A stretch of DNA of 64,000 nucleotides from Bacteroidales bacterium (GTDB taxonomy: Bacteria > Bacteroidota > Bacteroidia > Bacteroidales > VadinHA17): NCBI GenBank assembly GCA_003141895.1, contig PLNT01000007.1:247889-311888 (forward strand). Reading direction: 5' to 3'. Both the position numbers and the translations under genes were made by a program. Below the pieces are notes generated by a model that saw only the letters and a list, made by a program, of their open reading frames with translations, was not told where the DNA came from and made no database searches. Shown one piece after another: positions 35,219 through 44,846 of the stretch; position 1 is the stretch's first letter, and each line of letters opens with the position of its first letter.

Positions 35219-36271
35219 TTATTCAGTAGTGGTAACTTTAGCTCCCATAATGAAATTTCCCGGTTCGTGACCTTCATCAGTTGCCCACTGGTTAACAATG
35301 AACTGGAGAGGAATAATTGCTCCAACAGGGAAAAGATATTCATCCTGACAGGGTATCCGAATTGTGAAAATATTGGTATCTGTCATCCGGGTTGAACTAT
35401 TCGTAATTAAAACCACTTTACCTCCGAACCGTGTTATGTCTTCGGCCATTTTTATTCCCTGGTCGTAGGTAGCTCCAATCGGTGCAAGAATAACTGCCCT
35501 GAATCCTTTTTTTGACATTTCCATCGGACCGTGCCTGAACTCACCTCCAAAGATACCCGCGGCAGGATTTCGTGCAGCCTCCATAAACATGAGAGCTCCC
35601 TGAAGCACAGAAGAATACGAGAGGCCCCTTCCTATTATCTGAACAAAAGGAGGATGACCCATAAAATCCATCACAGAAGACAACCATTCATCCCTGGTAT
35701 CTATAATGCTGCTTACCGTTTCTATTACAGATTTTAGTTCCGGCATTGCACATGGATTCCATTTCCCTGACAATACGTTGGAGTAAATGTGCAAAACAAG
35801 CAAGGTAGAAATATATGTTTTAGTTGAAGTCATGTCTTCCCTGCCCGCTTTACTCAGCAGAGTGGCTGAAGCTTTTGATGCAAGCGTGCTGGTTTCTTCG
35901 TTTGTAATACCGATACAGGTTATTTCAGAAGTAATTTTTTCTAGCACTTTCACCACTTCATAACTTTCTCCCGATTGTGATATGCATGTTAAAAGAACTT
36001 CTTTTTTTAAAAGAGGAAGATGATAGTGAAGCAATTCTCCGGCATTAATATTGCCTGAAGATATCCCATAATTGCTTAATATACATGAAGCTGTATAAGG
36101 AGCAAAATATGAGCTTCCCATACCGGTGAAAAGAACACTTTTAAATCTTCCTTTCTTCCATATTTGCGAGACCTTTTCAAGTTCTGCTTGTCCTTCACCA
36201 TGCAGGTAGTAATTTAATGTTTCTTCGAGAGCCCGTGGCTGCTCAAAAATCTCTTTTAAAAATTTATTCAT
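35219..36271 (-). CDS. SIS-domain sugar-phosphate isomerase/deaminase (GlmS C-terminal/NagB-II-like)
   Basis: A 350-residue protein made of two SIS domains, like the isomerase half of GlmS but without the glutaminase half. Visible marks are FTGMGSSYFAPYTAS, CISQSGESYEVVKVLE, a TSTKTYIST loop, IIGRGLSYSSVLQGALMFMEAARNPAAG and GEFRHGPMEM. Such stand-alone proteins include NagB-II glucosamine-6-phosphate deaminases and AgaS/FrlB. With the ROK kinase and GH2 enzyme downstream, conversion of glucosamine-6-phosphate to fructose-6-phosphate is likely but not proven. Confidence 0.85.
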   Translation of the reverse strand: MNKFLKEIFEQPRALEETLNYYLHGEGQAELEKVSQIWKKGRFKSVLFTGMGSSYFAPYTASCILSNYGISSGNINAGELLHYHLPLLKKEVLLTCISQSGESYEVVKVLEKITSEITCIGITNEETSTLASKASATLLSKAGREDMTSTKTYISTLLVLHIYSNVLSGKWNPCAMPELKSVIETVSSIIDTRDEWLSSVMDFMGHPPFVQIIGRGLSYSSVLQGALMFMEAARNPAAGIFGGEFRHGPMEMSKKGFRAVILAPIGATYDQGIKMAEDITRFGGKVVLITNSSTRMTDTNIFTIRIPCQDEYLFPVGAIIPLQFIVNQWATDEGHEPGNFIMGAKVTTTE

Positions 36272-36560
36272 AAAAATCAGATTTTAAAATGAATAGTCAA
36301 CCGGAAAACAAAATAACAAATTTTTCAGTATTACTATCTTATCTGATTACATTAATTTTAAATAGCCACCAAGACTCCAAGACACGAAGCTGCACCAAGT
36401 TAAAAATTGCTTCTTTGTGAGTCATGGCGTCTTTGTGCCCCTACCTACATGGCAGGCAAATTGGTAGCAAAAAAATCACTTATCCGAACTTAATTTTCAT
36501 GAAGTGAGGAAAAAACCATATATTCCCGTCTTCCTGACGATTTAACAAATAAGACATAAT

Positions 36561-37679
36561 ATGAATACAGATTCACAAACTTTGAATCCACCCGTTCAGG
36601 GCAGGGTGACTTCAATTGATTTCTTTCGTGGATTTACAATGTTTCTTCTGGCAGGTGAAGCTACTGAGCTTTACGGTCATCTTGAAAAATCAAATATAGG
36701 TGTAGTTCAGTTTCTAGGTATGGAACTCAGTCATCATGAATGGCATGGATTGCATTTCTGGGATCTGATTCAACCCTTTTTTATGTTTATTGTTGGAGTA
36801 GCTATACCCTTTGCTGTAGCCAACCGGTTGAAAAAAGGTGACAGTATTAAGACCATTACCAGGCATGCCTTAAAACGTTCCGCTTTGCTATTATTTCTGG
36901 GGTGGGCTCTTTATTTTACAGATGCAGGGAAACTTGTATTCCGTTTTCAGAATGTACTGGCTCAACTGTCTGTAACGTATCTTGTAGCATTCCTGATCAG
37001 AAACAAAAGTTTCAAGTTTCAGATGGTCTTCACCCTGATAATCCTGTTGCTCATTGATCTTGCATACCGGTTTTTCCCGGTTGACGGATTTAATCATCCA
37101 TGGGTGAATTTTGAAAATCTCGGTGCCTGGTTCAATAATAAGATCGAGGGTGTCGACAAGGCGAGCGAATGGGCCACATTAAACTTTGTATCAACAACCT
37201 CTCATACAGTCTGGGGAGTTCTTTGCGGTAAACTTCTGATGAGCGATAAACCTGTCTCAAAAAAAATACTCACGTTATTGATTGCAGGAGTTTCAGCTTT
37301 ATTAATCGGATATTCTCTTGATGGACTAAATATCACTCCTATTATCAAAAAGATAGCAACTTCGTCATTTGTTTTTGCCAGCGGTGGATGGGCCATCCTT
37401 GCGCTTTGTTTCTGCTATTGGCTGATCGATGTTAAGAAACAATTTCTGACAGGATCAAAAATGTTTATTATTGTTGGAATGAACAGCATTTTTATTTATC
37501 TCTTCTTTTCAATCGGAGGAGGTGGTTTCATTCACAGAATAATTGCTCCTTTCAGCAATCTGCTTTTTTCGTGGACAGGTGAATATATGGTTGAGATAAT
37601 TACCAGTCTGGGTATATGGGCTGTGCTATGGTATATATGTTACTGGCTGTATAAGAATAAAATATTCGTAAAAATATAA
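36561..37679 (+). CDS. NagX/HGSNAT-like membrane acyltransferase
   Basis: A 372-residue membrane protein with about ten helices, of the family of heparan-alpha-glucosaminide N-acetyltransferase and bacterial NagX. The N-terminal RVTSIDFFRGFTMFLLAGE is the family signature and is followed by conserved histidines in LSHHEWHGLHFWDLIQPFFM. Family members acetylate the amino group of terminal glucosamine using cytosolic acetyl-CoA across the membrane. It is divergent from the SIS-domain gene, 289 bases away, and fits with the glucosamine cluster. Confidence 0.88.
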   Translation: MNTDSQTLNPPVQGRVTSIDFFRGFTMFLLAGEATELYGHLEKSNIGVVQFLGMELSHHEWHGLHFWDLIQPFFMFIVGVAIPFAVANRLKKGDSIKTITRHALKRSALLLFLGWALYFTDAGKLVFRFQNVLAQLSVTYLVAFLIRNKSFKFQMVFTLIILLLIDLAYRFFPVDGFNHPWVNFENLGAWFNNKIEGVDKASEWATLNFVSTTSHTVWGVLCGKLLMSDKPVSKKILTLLIAGVSALLIGYSLDGLNITPIIKKIATSSFVFASGGWAILALCFCYWLIDVKKQFLTGSKMFIIVGMNSIFIYLFFSIGGGGFIHRIIAPFSNLLFSWTGEYMVEIITSLGIWAVLWYICYWLYKNKIFVKI

Positions 37680-37767
37680 ACCTCACACCTCGGAATTTTG
37701 GCCCCCTACCTCATAAAGGGGGGTTAATTCTCAGTCTTTCAATAAGTTCATCAATGACACCGAATTT

Positions 37768-37799
37768 GTCCCCCTTTAGGGGGACAGCCGCGCAGCGGC
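37768..37799. repeat. G/C-rich hairpin pair between convergent genes
   Basis: GTCCCCC-TTTA-GGGGGAC (37768-37785) followed directly by GCCGC-GCA-GCGGC (37787-37799). A looser CCCCCT...AAAGGGGGG pair precedes them at about 37702-37726. The site lies between the convergent NagX-like and M1 peptidase genes and probably acts as a two-way terminator. Confidence 0.7.
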
Positions 37800-37821
37800 A
37801 GGGGGTGCGCGAGGTATGAGG

Positions 37822-40584
37822 TCACTTCTTCTTCATTGCCTTTTCTTCTCCATCCGGTGATTTTAAGATGAAATCAGTTACCTCGCCTTTGTCGTTCTCA
37901 TTAAACGATATTGAATAATCATCCAAGAATTTTATTCCGAATTTGTCTTTGGAAACAGGTATTAATTCCATATCGGGCTGTTCGGGAATGGTCAGAACTA
38001 ATGTTTTATTTTCTTTCAGAGCAATGTTAGCCAGTGATCCGTCAAGGTCATACTCGCCTGCATATTTTTGAAGTGTCTCTGCAGGAACTGTAACTGTTTG
38101 AGGTGCTTTTGGCCTGGAGGGCAGCTTTGATTTTACATAATCTGCCTGTTCGGTCATGCCCTTTGTCTGTTTGCTGTTGGCTATTCCATTCAGGATCATA
38201 CCATTTAAGTAGGGATCAGTCTGCGTGCGGTACTGACCTGGAATTGTATCTCGAAAGTTGGTAATCATATCAATTCCTTTCTTAAAATTATCAGTATTTT
38301 TTATCCGTTTGAGCATATTGGCAAATGGTTGGAGTACACCAAACTTTTCTCCGAAAGGCAGATCATTAAACCTGCCTGCAAGCGAATCAAAATCAGCTTC
38401 ATTTGAGTTGTTAAATAATACATTTGTCACCGCATCGAACAATTCTCCCTGTACGTGCTGACTTGATATAGTTTTTGCGTTTTCAAGTGCTGCTATTGTA
38501 TCTATTGCAGTAAGCGCAACCAGGGCGCTACCAGATATAGAATAAGATGAATCCTTAATAGCTTTCAGAAATAAGGGTTTATATATTATATTTTTATATC
38601 TTCCAAGGGCTCGGATGGCTCCGGCTCTAACAAGGGATTTTGGATCATTTTTTACCATATCAACTATTAGAGGTTCAACCGATTTCTTAACCGAGTCGTC
38701 TGTCAGGTTCAGCCTCTCAAGTGCAAACAGACGTAAACCATAATACTTGTCTTTCAGAGCTTCTTTCATAAAGTCCAGAGCCTTATGATCATTTGCCTGG
38801 TTCCGTGCTGCAAACTCGATTGCTTCCCTCCTGTCAAGATATAATCCAGCATTTTTATATTGAAAGATATAATTGTCAAGAGTCTTGGGATCATCTTTTT
38901 CGCATAAAAGTATTTTATCACCATCCACATTTATAAGATCGGGTTTGGAAACAGTATTGAAAACAAAAGTATCAACCGGATGCTCCAGCCAGACTTTATA
39001 GCGTTTTTTTGCAGTTCCTTCATATACATCAATTGCTACAGGCATTTTAAATATCTTTCCAGTCTGAGTTTGCTTAATAGTTACTTTAGCAGTCTTACCG
39101 GTCGGAGCATAATTATAATTAATACTGAGTTTCGGATGACCGCTGCCATAATACCACTGATTCCAGAACCAGTTAAGGTCCTGCCCTGTAACGTCTTCAA
39201 AGGCAAGGCGCAGATCCTGGGCTTCGGATGAACTGAATTTTTTAGTCCGGAGATACAGGTTAAGAGATTTGAAGAAAGCGCTGTCTCCTACACAGTTTCT
39301 CAGCATATTAAGAATTCGTCCGCCTTTCTGATAGCTCACCAGGTCGAATATATCCTCACGGTCATTGTAATAAAAGCGAACCAGGTCTTTCTTTTCATTA
39401 CCTCCCCGTAAATACATCAGAAGGCTGTTATAATTATGTTCAGCGGCTGCATCGGGACCATGTTTATGTTCTAACCAAAGTATCTCGCTGAAGTCAGCAA
39501 ATGATTCATTCATTGTCAGGTTGCTCCAGCTTTCACAGGTAACATAGTCTCCGAACCATTGATGAAAGAGTTCATGGGAAATAATGTCCTCCCACCTGTT
39601 TTCGTCAACTAATTGACGTGCATCCTGCTGTGCTCCCTGTGCATGCAGTGTAGCAGTTGTGTTTTCCATCGCTCCGCTTACATAATCCCTCACCACAATT
39701 TGTGAGTATTTTGGCCATGGATAATCCACACCGGTAATTTTTGAATAGAAACCTATCATCTCAGGTGTCAATCCAAAAATCTTTCTGGCGACCGGGGCAT
39801 ATTCTTTTTCAACATAATAATTTACTTCTTTTCCCTTGTAAGAGTCTTTTATAATAGAGAATTGCCCGACCGCCATCATCAGAAGATATGGGGCATGAGG
39901 TAAATTCATTTTCCAGGTGTCGGTTCGCGTTCCATTAGGATTCAGCTTATGACTGACCAAAATTCCGTTTGACAGAGTCTGATACTTGTCAGGAACAGTC
40001 ATAGTGATCTCATCTGTTTGTCTTTGATTTGGTTTATCAATTGTTGGAACCCAACCTGAATTTGATTCTGTTTCTCCCTGTGTCCAGATTTGTATTGGTT
40101 TCTTTTTATCCTTGCCAAGCGGGTTAATAAAATACAGTCCCTTGCCACCTGATATTGCTGCGCTTCCTTTTCTCTTTATATCGTTTGGTTTCGCTACATA
40201 ATCAATGTACACGGTGTAATTTTCCCCGGCTTTGTATGTTTTGTCAAGAGTAATTTTAAGGTACACACTATCATAAGAGAACTTCAATGGACTCAACTTG
40301 CCTGAATTAAATAGTGACACCTGATTAATATTCATGTTTTTGGCATCAAGCTTTAATGAATCAGTCGGATAATAGTGAGGGTGCAGAGTAATCCATTCTT
40401 TGCCATACATCCACGATTTGGAATAATCGAAACTGACATCAAGTTTCGTATTTACAAGGTCATTGATTTTTGTTGCAGACGGCCGATAGATGTGTTTCCA
40501 GTTTTCTGATTTTAATGAATCCTGTTTTTGTGAATAGCAAGTAATTGAAAGCAGGAGAATAACTCCTGAAAGAATGTTTCTCAT
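37822..40584 (-). CDS. M1-family metalloaminopeptidase with C-terminal HEAT-like region
   Basis: A 920-residue secreted peptidase (signal peptide to about residue 18). The M1 exopeptidase signature GAMEN is at 304-308 and the zinc site is His337, His341 and Glu360 in HELFHQWFGD...MNESFAD; these are intact. After the catalytic domain a helical-repeat region (about 590-790) with PLIVDMVKNDPKSLVRAGAI-type units resembles HEAT repeats, then a small beta domain (QKYAGEYDLDG). It trims N-terminal residues from peptides, presumably in the periplasm. It stands as a single gene. Confidence 0.93.
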   Translation of the reverse strand: MRNILSGVILLLSITCYSQKQDSLKSENWKHIYRPSATKINDLVNTKLDVSFDYSKSWMYGKEWITLHPHYYPTDSLKLDAKNMNINQVSLFNSGKLSPLKFSYDSVYLKITLDKTYKAGENYTVYIDYVAKPNDIKRKGSAAISGGKGLYFINPLGKDKKKPIQIWTQGETESNSGWVPTIDKPNQRQTDEITMTVPDKYQTLSNGILVSHKLNPNGTRTDTWKMNLPHAPYLLMMAVGQFSIIKDSYKGKEVNYYVEKEYAPVARKIFGLTPEMIGFYSKITGVDYPWPKYSQIVVRDYVSGAMENTTATLHAQGAQQDARQLVDENRWEDIISHELFHQWFGDYVTCESWSNLTMNESFADFSEILWLEHKHGPDAAAEHNYNSLLMYLRGGNEKKDLVRFYYNDREDIFDLVSYQKGGRILNMLRNCVGDSAFFKSLNLYLRTKKFSSSEAQDLRLAFEDVTGQDLNWFWNQWYYGSGHPKLSINYNYAPTGKTAKVTIKQTQTGKIFKMPVAIDVYEGTAKKRYKVWLEHPVDTFVFNTVSKPDLINVDGDKILLCEKDDPKTLDNYIFQYKNAGLYLDRREAIEFAARNQANDHKALDFMKEALKDKYYGLRLFALERLNLTDDSVKKSVEPLIVDMVKNDPKSLVRAGAIRALGRYKNIIYKPLFLKAIKDSSYSISGSALVALTAIDTIAALENAKTISSQHVQGELFDAVTNVLFNNSNEADFDSLAGRFNDLPFGEKFGVLQPFANMLKRIKNTDNFKKGIDMITNFRDTIPGQYRTQTDPYLNGMILNGIANSKQTKGMTEQADYVKSKLPSRPKAPQTVTVPAETLQKYAGEYDLDGSLANIALKENKTLVLTIPEQPDMELIPVSKDKFGIKFLDDYSISFNENDKGEVTDFILKSPDGEEKAMKKK

Positions 40585-40605
40585 AATTTAAATTTTAATA
40601 TAACG

Positions 40606-41220
40606 CTAAAGTCCACTTATAATACGTGCTTTGATAGATTCATATTCCGAATCAGTAATCAGTTTTTTGTCGAGCATTTCTTTAGCTTTTTCCAACTTTG
40701 CCGATGCATCATCTGAAGAAGAATTTGTTTGGGGACTCATGGAGTTGGTACCTATTGTAACACCTCCTGATTTTGCTCTTAATTCCTCAAGATCACGTAT
40801 TCTTCTTTTTTCTCTCCATGACTGGTCCTGAGCCTGAGCTAACCTGTAAATCTTTTCTGCCTGTTCTTTTCTGAAACCTGGCAATATCAATACCTGATTT
40901 GCATCTTCAGATATTGCAAGATCGGAAGACCCGGAAACTTTCATAAAAATGTCCGCGCCAAAGATCCCAACTTTTATCCTGGCATCAGCAAGGTCCTGCC
41001 ATCGAAAATCGACCATATTAAATCCACCTAATAACCCTCTTTTGATTTCAATAAATCTGCCTGAGGTTGCAGCAATAAGAATTCGTCTTTTGCTAATAGC
41101 AAATAATCTTCTTTGAATTGCCCATGCGTCGAGTGTTTCCCCCGACACAAGAACTGAATTCAGATGCTCGAGCGCTTTGGTTATGTGCAGATCTCCCGAT
41201 GTGTTTTCGTTAGTAGTCAT
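40606..41220 (-). CDS. PH-like domain protein with C-terminal SHOCT motif
   Basis: A 204-residue cytosolic protein. Residues about 25-130 look like a bacterial PH domain of the YokE type (FAISKRRILIAATSGRF, DFRWQDLADARIKVGIF), then a helical linker, and the end ASAKLEKAKEMLDKKLITDSE...YESIKARI is a SHOCT motif. Proteins with this pair are often membrane- or stress-associated, with no known activity. It starts about 200 bases from the RND operon end and is followed by the M1 gene after 21 bases. Confidence 0.82.
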   Translation of the reverse strand: MTTNENTSGDLHITKALEHLNSVLVSGETLDAWAIQRRLFAISKRRILIAATSGRFIEIKRGLLGGFNMVDFRWQDLADARIKVGIFGADIFMKVSGSSDLAISEDANQVLILPGFRKEQAEKIYRLAQAQDQSWREKRRIRDLEELRAKSGGVTIGTNSMSPQTNSSSDDASAKLEKAKEMLDKKLITDSEYESIKARIISGL

Positions 41221-41354
41221 GGTTACAACAATTTATATAAATGATACAATTTAACATCAAAATTAAATTAATTGTTCAGATGTATATGATAATTGTTTAA
41301 CAATTGCCTAGTCCTGTTTTTCAAATGGTAGATTATTAACCTTTTCATAAAATG

Positions 41355-41382
41355 GAATGGCCACATTTTTCTGTGGCCATTC
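41355..41382 (-). terminator. Terminator hairpin of the HAE-type RND operon
   Basis: Perfect 11-bp arms GAATGGCCACA and complement around a six-base T-rich loop, 38 bases beyond the RND stop on the minus strand. The following T tract is short (CATTTTAT). Confidence 0.75.
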
Positions 41383-41419
41383 ATTTATGTAATTATTGTT
41401 GGAATGATTATATCGTGCA

Positions 41420-44400
41420 TCAACTCAATCTGTTCTTTCTCCTTAGTTTTTGCAATTTCCGACGTTGTCTGTTAATATTCCTGGTGTAAATTACAGAATA
41501 CATAACAGGAATCAGAATAAGTGTTAAGAAGGTTGCAAAGCTTAATCCAAAAATTATAGTCCATGATAATGGTCCGAAGAACATTACGTTATCTCCTCCA
41601 AAATGCAACTGGGGATTCAAATCTCTCAGCAATGAACCAAAATTGATATTCATCCCTACAGCTAATGGTATAAGTCCCAGAATTGTAGCAGTTGCTGTCA
41701 GTACCACAGGTGTTATACGGATAAGTCCTGCCTGGATTATAGCCTGCCTGGTTCTGACTTTCTGATCTTTCAATTTATCAGTAAACTCCACAAGCAGGAT
41801 TCCGTTTCTGACCACAATACCAGCTAGTGCAACAATACCCATACCTGTCATAATTATTGAAATAGTCATTCCGAAAATCATGTAGCCAAGCAATACTCCG
41901 ATAAGACTGAATACCACTTCCGACACAATTATTAGTGCCTTTCCCATTGAGTTAAACTGTGTAATCAGAATAAACATAATCAGGAACAAACAGAGAATCA
42001 TTGCTTTTGAAAGGAATAACATTGATTCTGCCTGATCTTCCTGTTCACCGGTCTGGCGAATATCAATAGCCATAGGTCTGGTAAACTGGGGAATCACTTT
42101 ACGCAACTGAGCATTTATCAGGTTTGCATTGAATCCTGCAAGAACATTTGAAGAGAGAGTAATAACCCTTTTCAGGTTCAGACGGTTAATCCGACCGTAG
42201 CTGTTAACGTACTCGACATGAGCAACAACTGAAAGAGGGATTTGACGAATGAGTCCAGAGGTCATATCCCGATAAGTTATTGTGAGATTCAGTAATTGCT
42301 CAAGGTCTTCGCGCTGGTTTTTATTGAAGCGCAGCATTATTGAATACTGATCTTCACCCTCGCGGTATTTTGATATCTCTTTCCCAAGCTGGCCTGTACG
42401 GATCGCATCTCCAACGACAGCGGCAGTGATACCTTCAGTATTGGCCCTTTCACGGTCAAGAACTACTAACAATTCTGGTTTGGAGGAGGCAAAATCAGAT
42501 TTCAGCTCCTCTATGCCACCAATCTGTAATGAATCAATATAACGTTTAAAATTATCAGCCGTAGCGGCCAGCTGCACTAAATCTTCTCCTGAAATCTCAA
42601 TATTTACCGGTTTGCCTGTAGGAGGGCCCATCTTTATCTTGTCTACAACTATTTCAGCGCCCGGAATATCCTTAAGAGCAACACGCAATTTACTCATATA
42701 TGCGCTTGTACTCTGTCCATGTCTGAATTTATATTCGACAAAATTTATAGCTATTTTAGCCAGATTTGATGATTTACTCGAGTTATCAAAATTATTGTCT
42801 GATGCCAGGAATGCAACATTCGTAACAACAGATTCAACTATAGGATTTTTTTCACCAAGCACACTCATTATGCGTTTTTCGGCAAGTTTTGCAACAGAAT
42901 CTGTTACCTCAATCTGCGTGCCAATAGGCATTTTGATAAATGTATTAATGGTATTAGGCTCATTATCAGGAAAGAATACAACCTTAGGTTTTACAATATT
43001 ATCTAACATAATTGTAAAAACAAAAAGGCATATCATCCCACCAAGTAAATAAGCAGGTCTTCTTCCTTTCAATACCCATTTAAGCGTATTTTCATATCCT
43101 TTGATAAATGCTGGAAAGGTTTTTGTCTGGAAACGATTTATCACTTTATATCCAAACAATTCGTGAAGCAGGAAAGATATTGCAATGAATATCGTAAAAT
43201 TACCTACTCCCCTTGCTCCCAGAAGATAGAAAGGTAAAGCTATCAGCACAATAATTCCTGTAGATTCAAAAACTTTACGCTTATTGACAGGAGCATTAAT
43301 ATCATCAAGCTTCATAAAATCGACCGCAAAAACAGGGTTGAATATGTAAGCTACAATTAATGAGGCAAACAGAGTAATAATCAGAGTTACCGGAATGAAT
43401 ACCATGAATTCACCAACCACCCCAGGCCAGAAAGCGAGAGGAAAGAAAGGAGCTAAAGTTGTCAGAGTACCGGAAAGTATCGGAGCAAAAACCTCTCCTG
43501 CAGCAAACTTTGCAGAATGGGTTATATCCATTTTTGTTTTCTTATGAACGCGGTGCGTATTCTCAATAACAACAATGGCATCATCAACAACAATTCCAAG
43601 CGCAAAGATGAAGGCAAACATCACAAGCATATTCATTGTGAAACCCATCCATGGAAGAACAATGAAAGCAATTGCCATTGATAATGGAACCGACAAAGCC
43701 ACAAACAGGGCATTTACGATTCCCATGAAAAACATCAGAACGATTGTTACAAAAATAAAACCGAGAATTATAGTATTATTGAGTTCATTTACTGTGTTGC
43801 GGGTGTTGCGTGACTGGTCGCCGGTAACCTGGACAATCAGATTGGATGGAAGTTTTGTCTTCTGCATGTCTGCAATGATCGCCTTGATCTGGTCAGAAGC
43901 ATCAAGAAGATTCTGTCCGCTTTTCTTTATCACGTTTAAGGTAACAACATTTTTCCCATTATAACGTGCAAAGTTCTCTGGCTGATGAAAACCATCACGG
44001 ACATCTGCTATATCTCCTAACTTTATTATTGCTCCGCTGCTTGTGCTTAGTATTACGTTTTTAATCTGATCAATGTTTGTAACTTCCCCGACAACCCTTA
44101 TTGAACGGCTCATTTTCTGGAGATCAATATTTCCGCCTGAAACAGTCATATTATTGAGACTTACGGCCTGCTCAATATCCCTGAATGTAAGGCTGGCAGC
44201 CTTCATTTTATACATATCGACATCAACCTGGATTTCCCTTGTAAGCGCGCCACCTATTTCAACCCGGGTAATTTCCTTAAGGCTTTCAATCCTGTCCTGC
44301 ATGTCATCAGCATATTTTTTGAGACGGTCGAGAGGTATATCACCTGACAGATTTATGTACTGAATAGGTATCTCAGAGAGGTCAATCTCCATAACGGAAG

Positions 44401-44803
44401 GTTCAATAAAAGAGGGATCAGTCGGTAAATCCTTTTTAGTCTTATCGACAGCGTCGTTTACCTTTTGCTTCGCATCTTTAATCTCTATTCCTGTATTAAA
44501 CTCAACTATTATGGCAGAAAAATCCTGTACTGACCTTGAAGTAATCTTTTTAACCCCGCTTATCGATTTAAGATTTTTTTCAAGGGGCCTTGTAACAAGG
44601 TTCTCCATATCGGAAGGTGAGGTCCCTGGATAAATTGTGTTTATATTTATCATCGGTATCACAATCTCAGGTATCTGTTCCTTAGGAATAGTATAGTAAT
44701 TAATTATACCAAACGCAGCTATTATAAATACCAGTACATAGACACTGAGTTTGTTATCAATTGCCCAACTGGTGGCAAAAAATTCTTTAAACTTTTTTTC
44801 CAT
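41420..44803 (-). CDS. RND efflux permease, HAE type, enlarged
   Basis: A 1127-residue inner-membrane RND pump. Helix 4 has the proton-relay GIVVDDAIVVIENTHR of hydrophobe/amphiphile exporters, not the metal-pump form. It is longer than AcrB-type pumps (~1030-1050) mainly through an insert between the two halves (about residues 505-590) with two extra hydrophobic segments (STGIIVLIALPFYLLGARG and FTIFIAISFLLHELFG). It is the last gene of a tetR-tolC-adaptor-RND operon on the minus strand, and exports lipophilic compounds with its partners. Substrate unknown. Confidence 0.92.
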   Translation of the reverse strand: MEKKFKEFFATSWAIDNKLSVYVLVFIIAAFGIINYYTIPKEQIPEIVIPMININTIYPGTSPSDMENLVTRPLEKNLKSISGVKKITSRSVQDFSAIIVEFNTGIEIKDAKQKVNDAVDKTKKDLPTDPSFIEPSVMEIDLSEIPIQYINLSGDIPLDRLKKYADDMQDRIESLKEITRVEIGGALTREIQVDVDMYKMKAASLTFRDIEQAVSLNNMTVSGGNIDLQKMSRSIRVVGEVTNIDQIKNVILSTSSGAIIKLGDIADVRDGFHQPENFARYNGKNVVTLNVIKKSGQNLLDASDQIKAIIADMQKTKLPSNLIVQVTGDQSRNTRNTVNELNNTIILGFIFVTIVLMFFMGIVNALFVALSVPLSMAIAFIVLPWMGFTMNMLVMFAFIFALGIVVDDAIVVIENTHRVHKKTKMDITHSAKFAAGEVFAPILSGTLTTLAPFFPLAFWPGVVGEFMVFIPVTLIITLFASLIVAYIFNPVFAVDFMKLDDINAPVNKRKVFESTGIIVLIALPFYLLGARGVGNFTIFIAISFLLHELFGYKVINRFQTKTFPAFIKGYENTLKWVLKGRRPAYLLGGMICLFVFTIMLDNIVKPKVVFFPDNEPNTINTFIKMPIGTQIEVTDSVAKLAEKRIMSVLGEKNPIVESVVTNVAFLASDNNFDNSSKSSNLAKIAINFVEYKFRHGQSTSAYMSKLRVALKDIPGAEIVVDKIKMGPPTGKPVNIEISGEDLVQLAATADNFKRYIDSLQIGGIEELKSDFASSKPELLVVLDRERANTEGITAAVVGDAIRTGQLGKEISKYREGEDQYSIMLRFNKNQREDLEQLLNLTITYRDMTSGLIRQIPLSVVAHVEYVNSYGRINRLNLKRVITLSSNVLAGFNANLINAQLRKVIPQFTRPMAIDIRQTGEQEDQAESMLFLSKAMILCLFLIMFILITQFNSMGKALIIVSEVVFSLIGVLLGYMIFGMTISIIMTGMGIVALAGIVVRNGILLVEFTDKLKDQKVRTRQAIIQAGLIRITPVVLTATATILGLIPLAVGMNINFGSLLRDLNPQLHFGGDNVMFFGPLSWTIIFGLSFATFLTLILIPVMYSVIYTRNINRQRRKLQKLRRKNRLS

Positions 44804-44846
44804 GAAAATATTTATTTATTTCTGATGTGTAAAATCAGAACTATAA

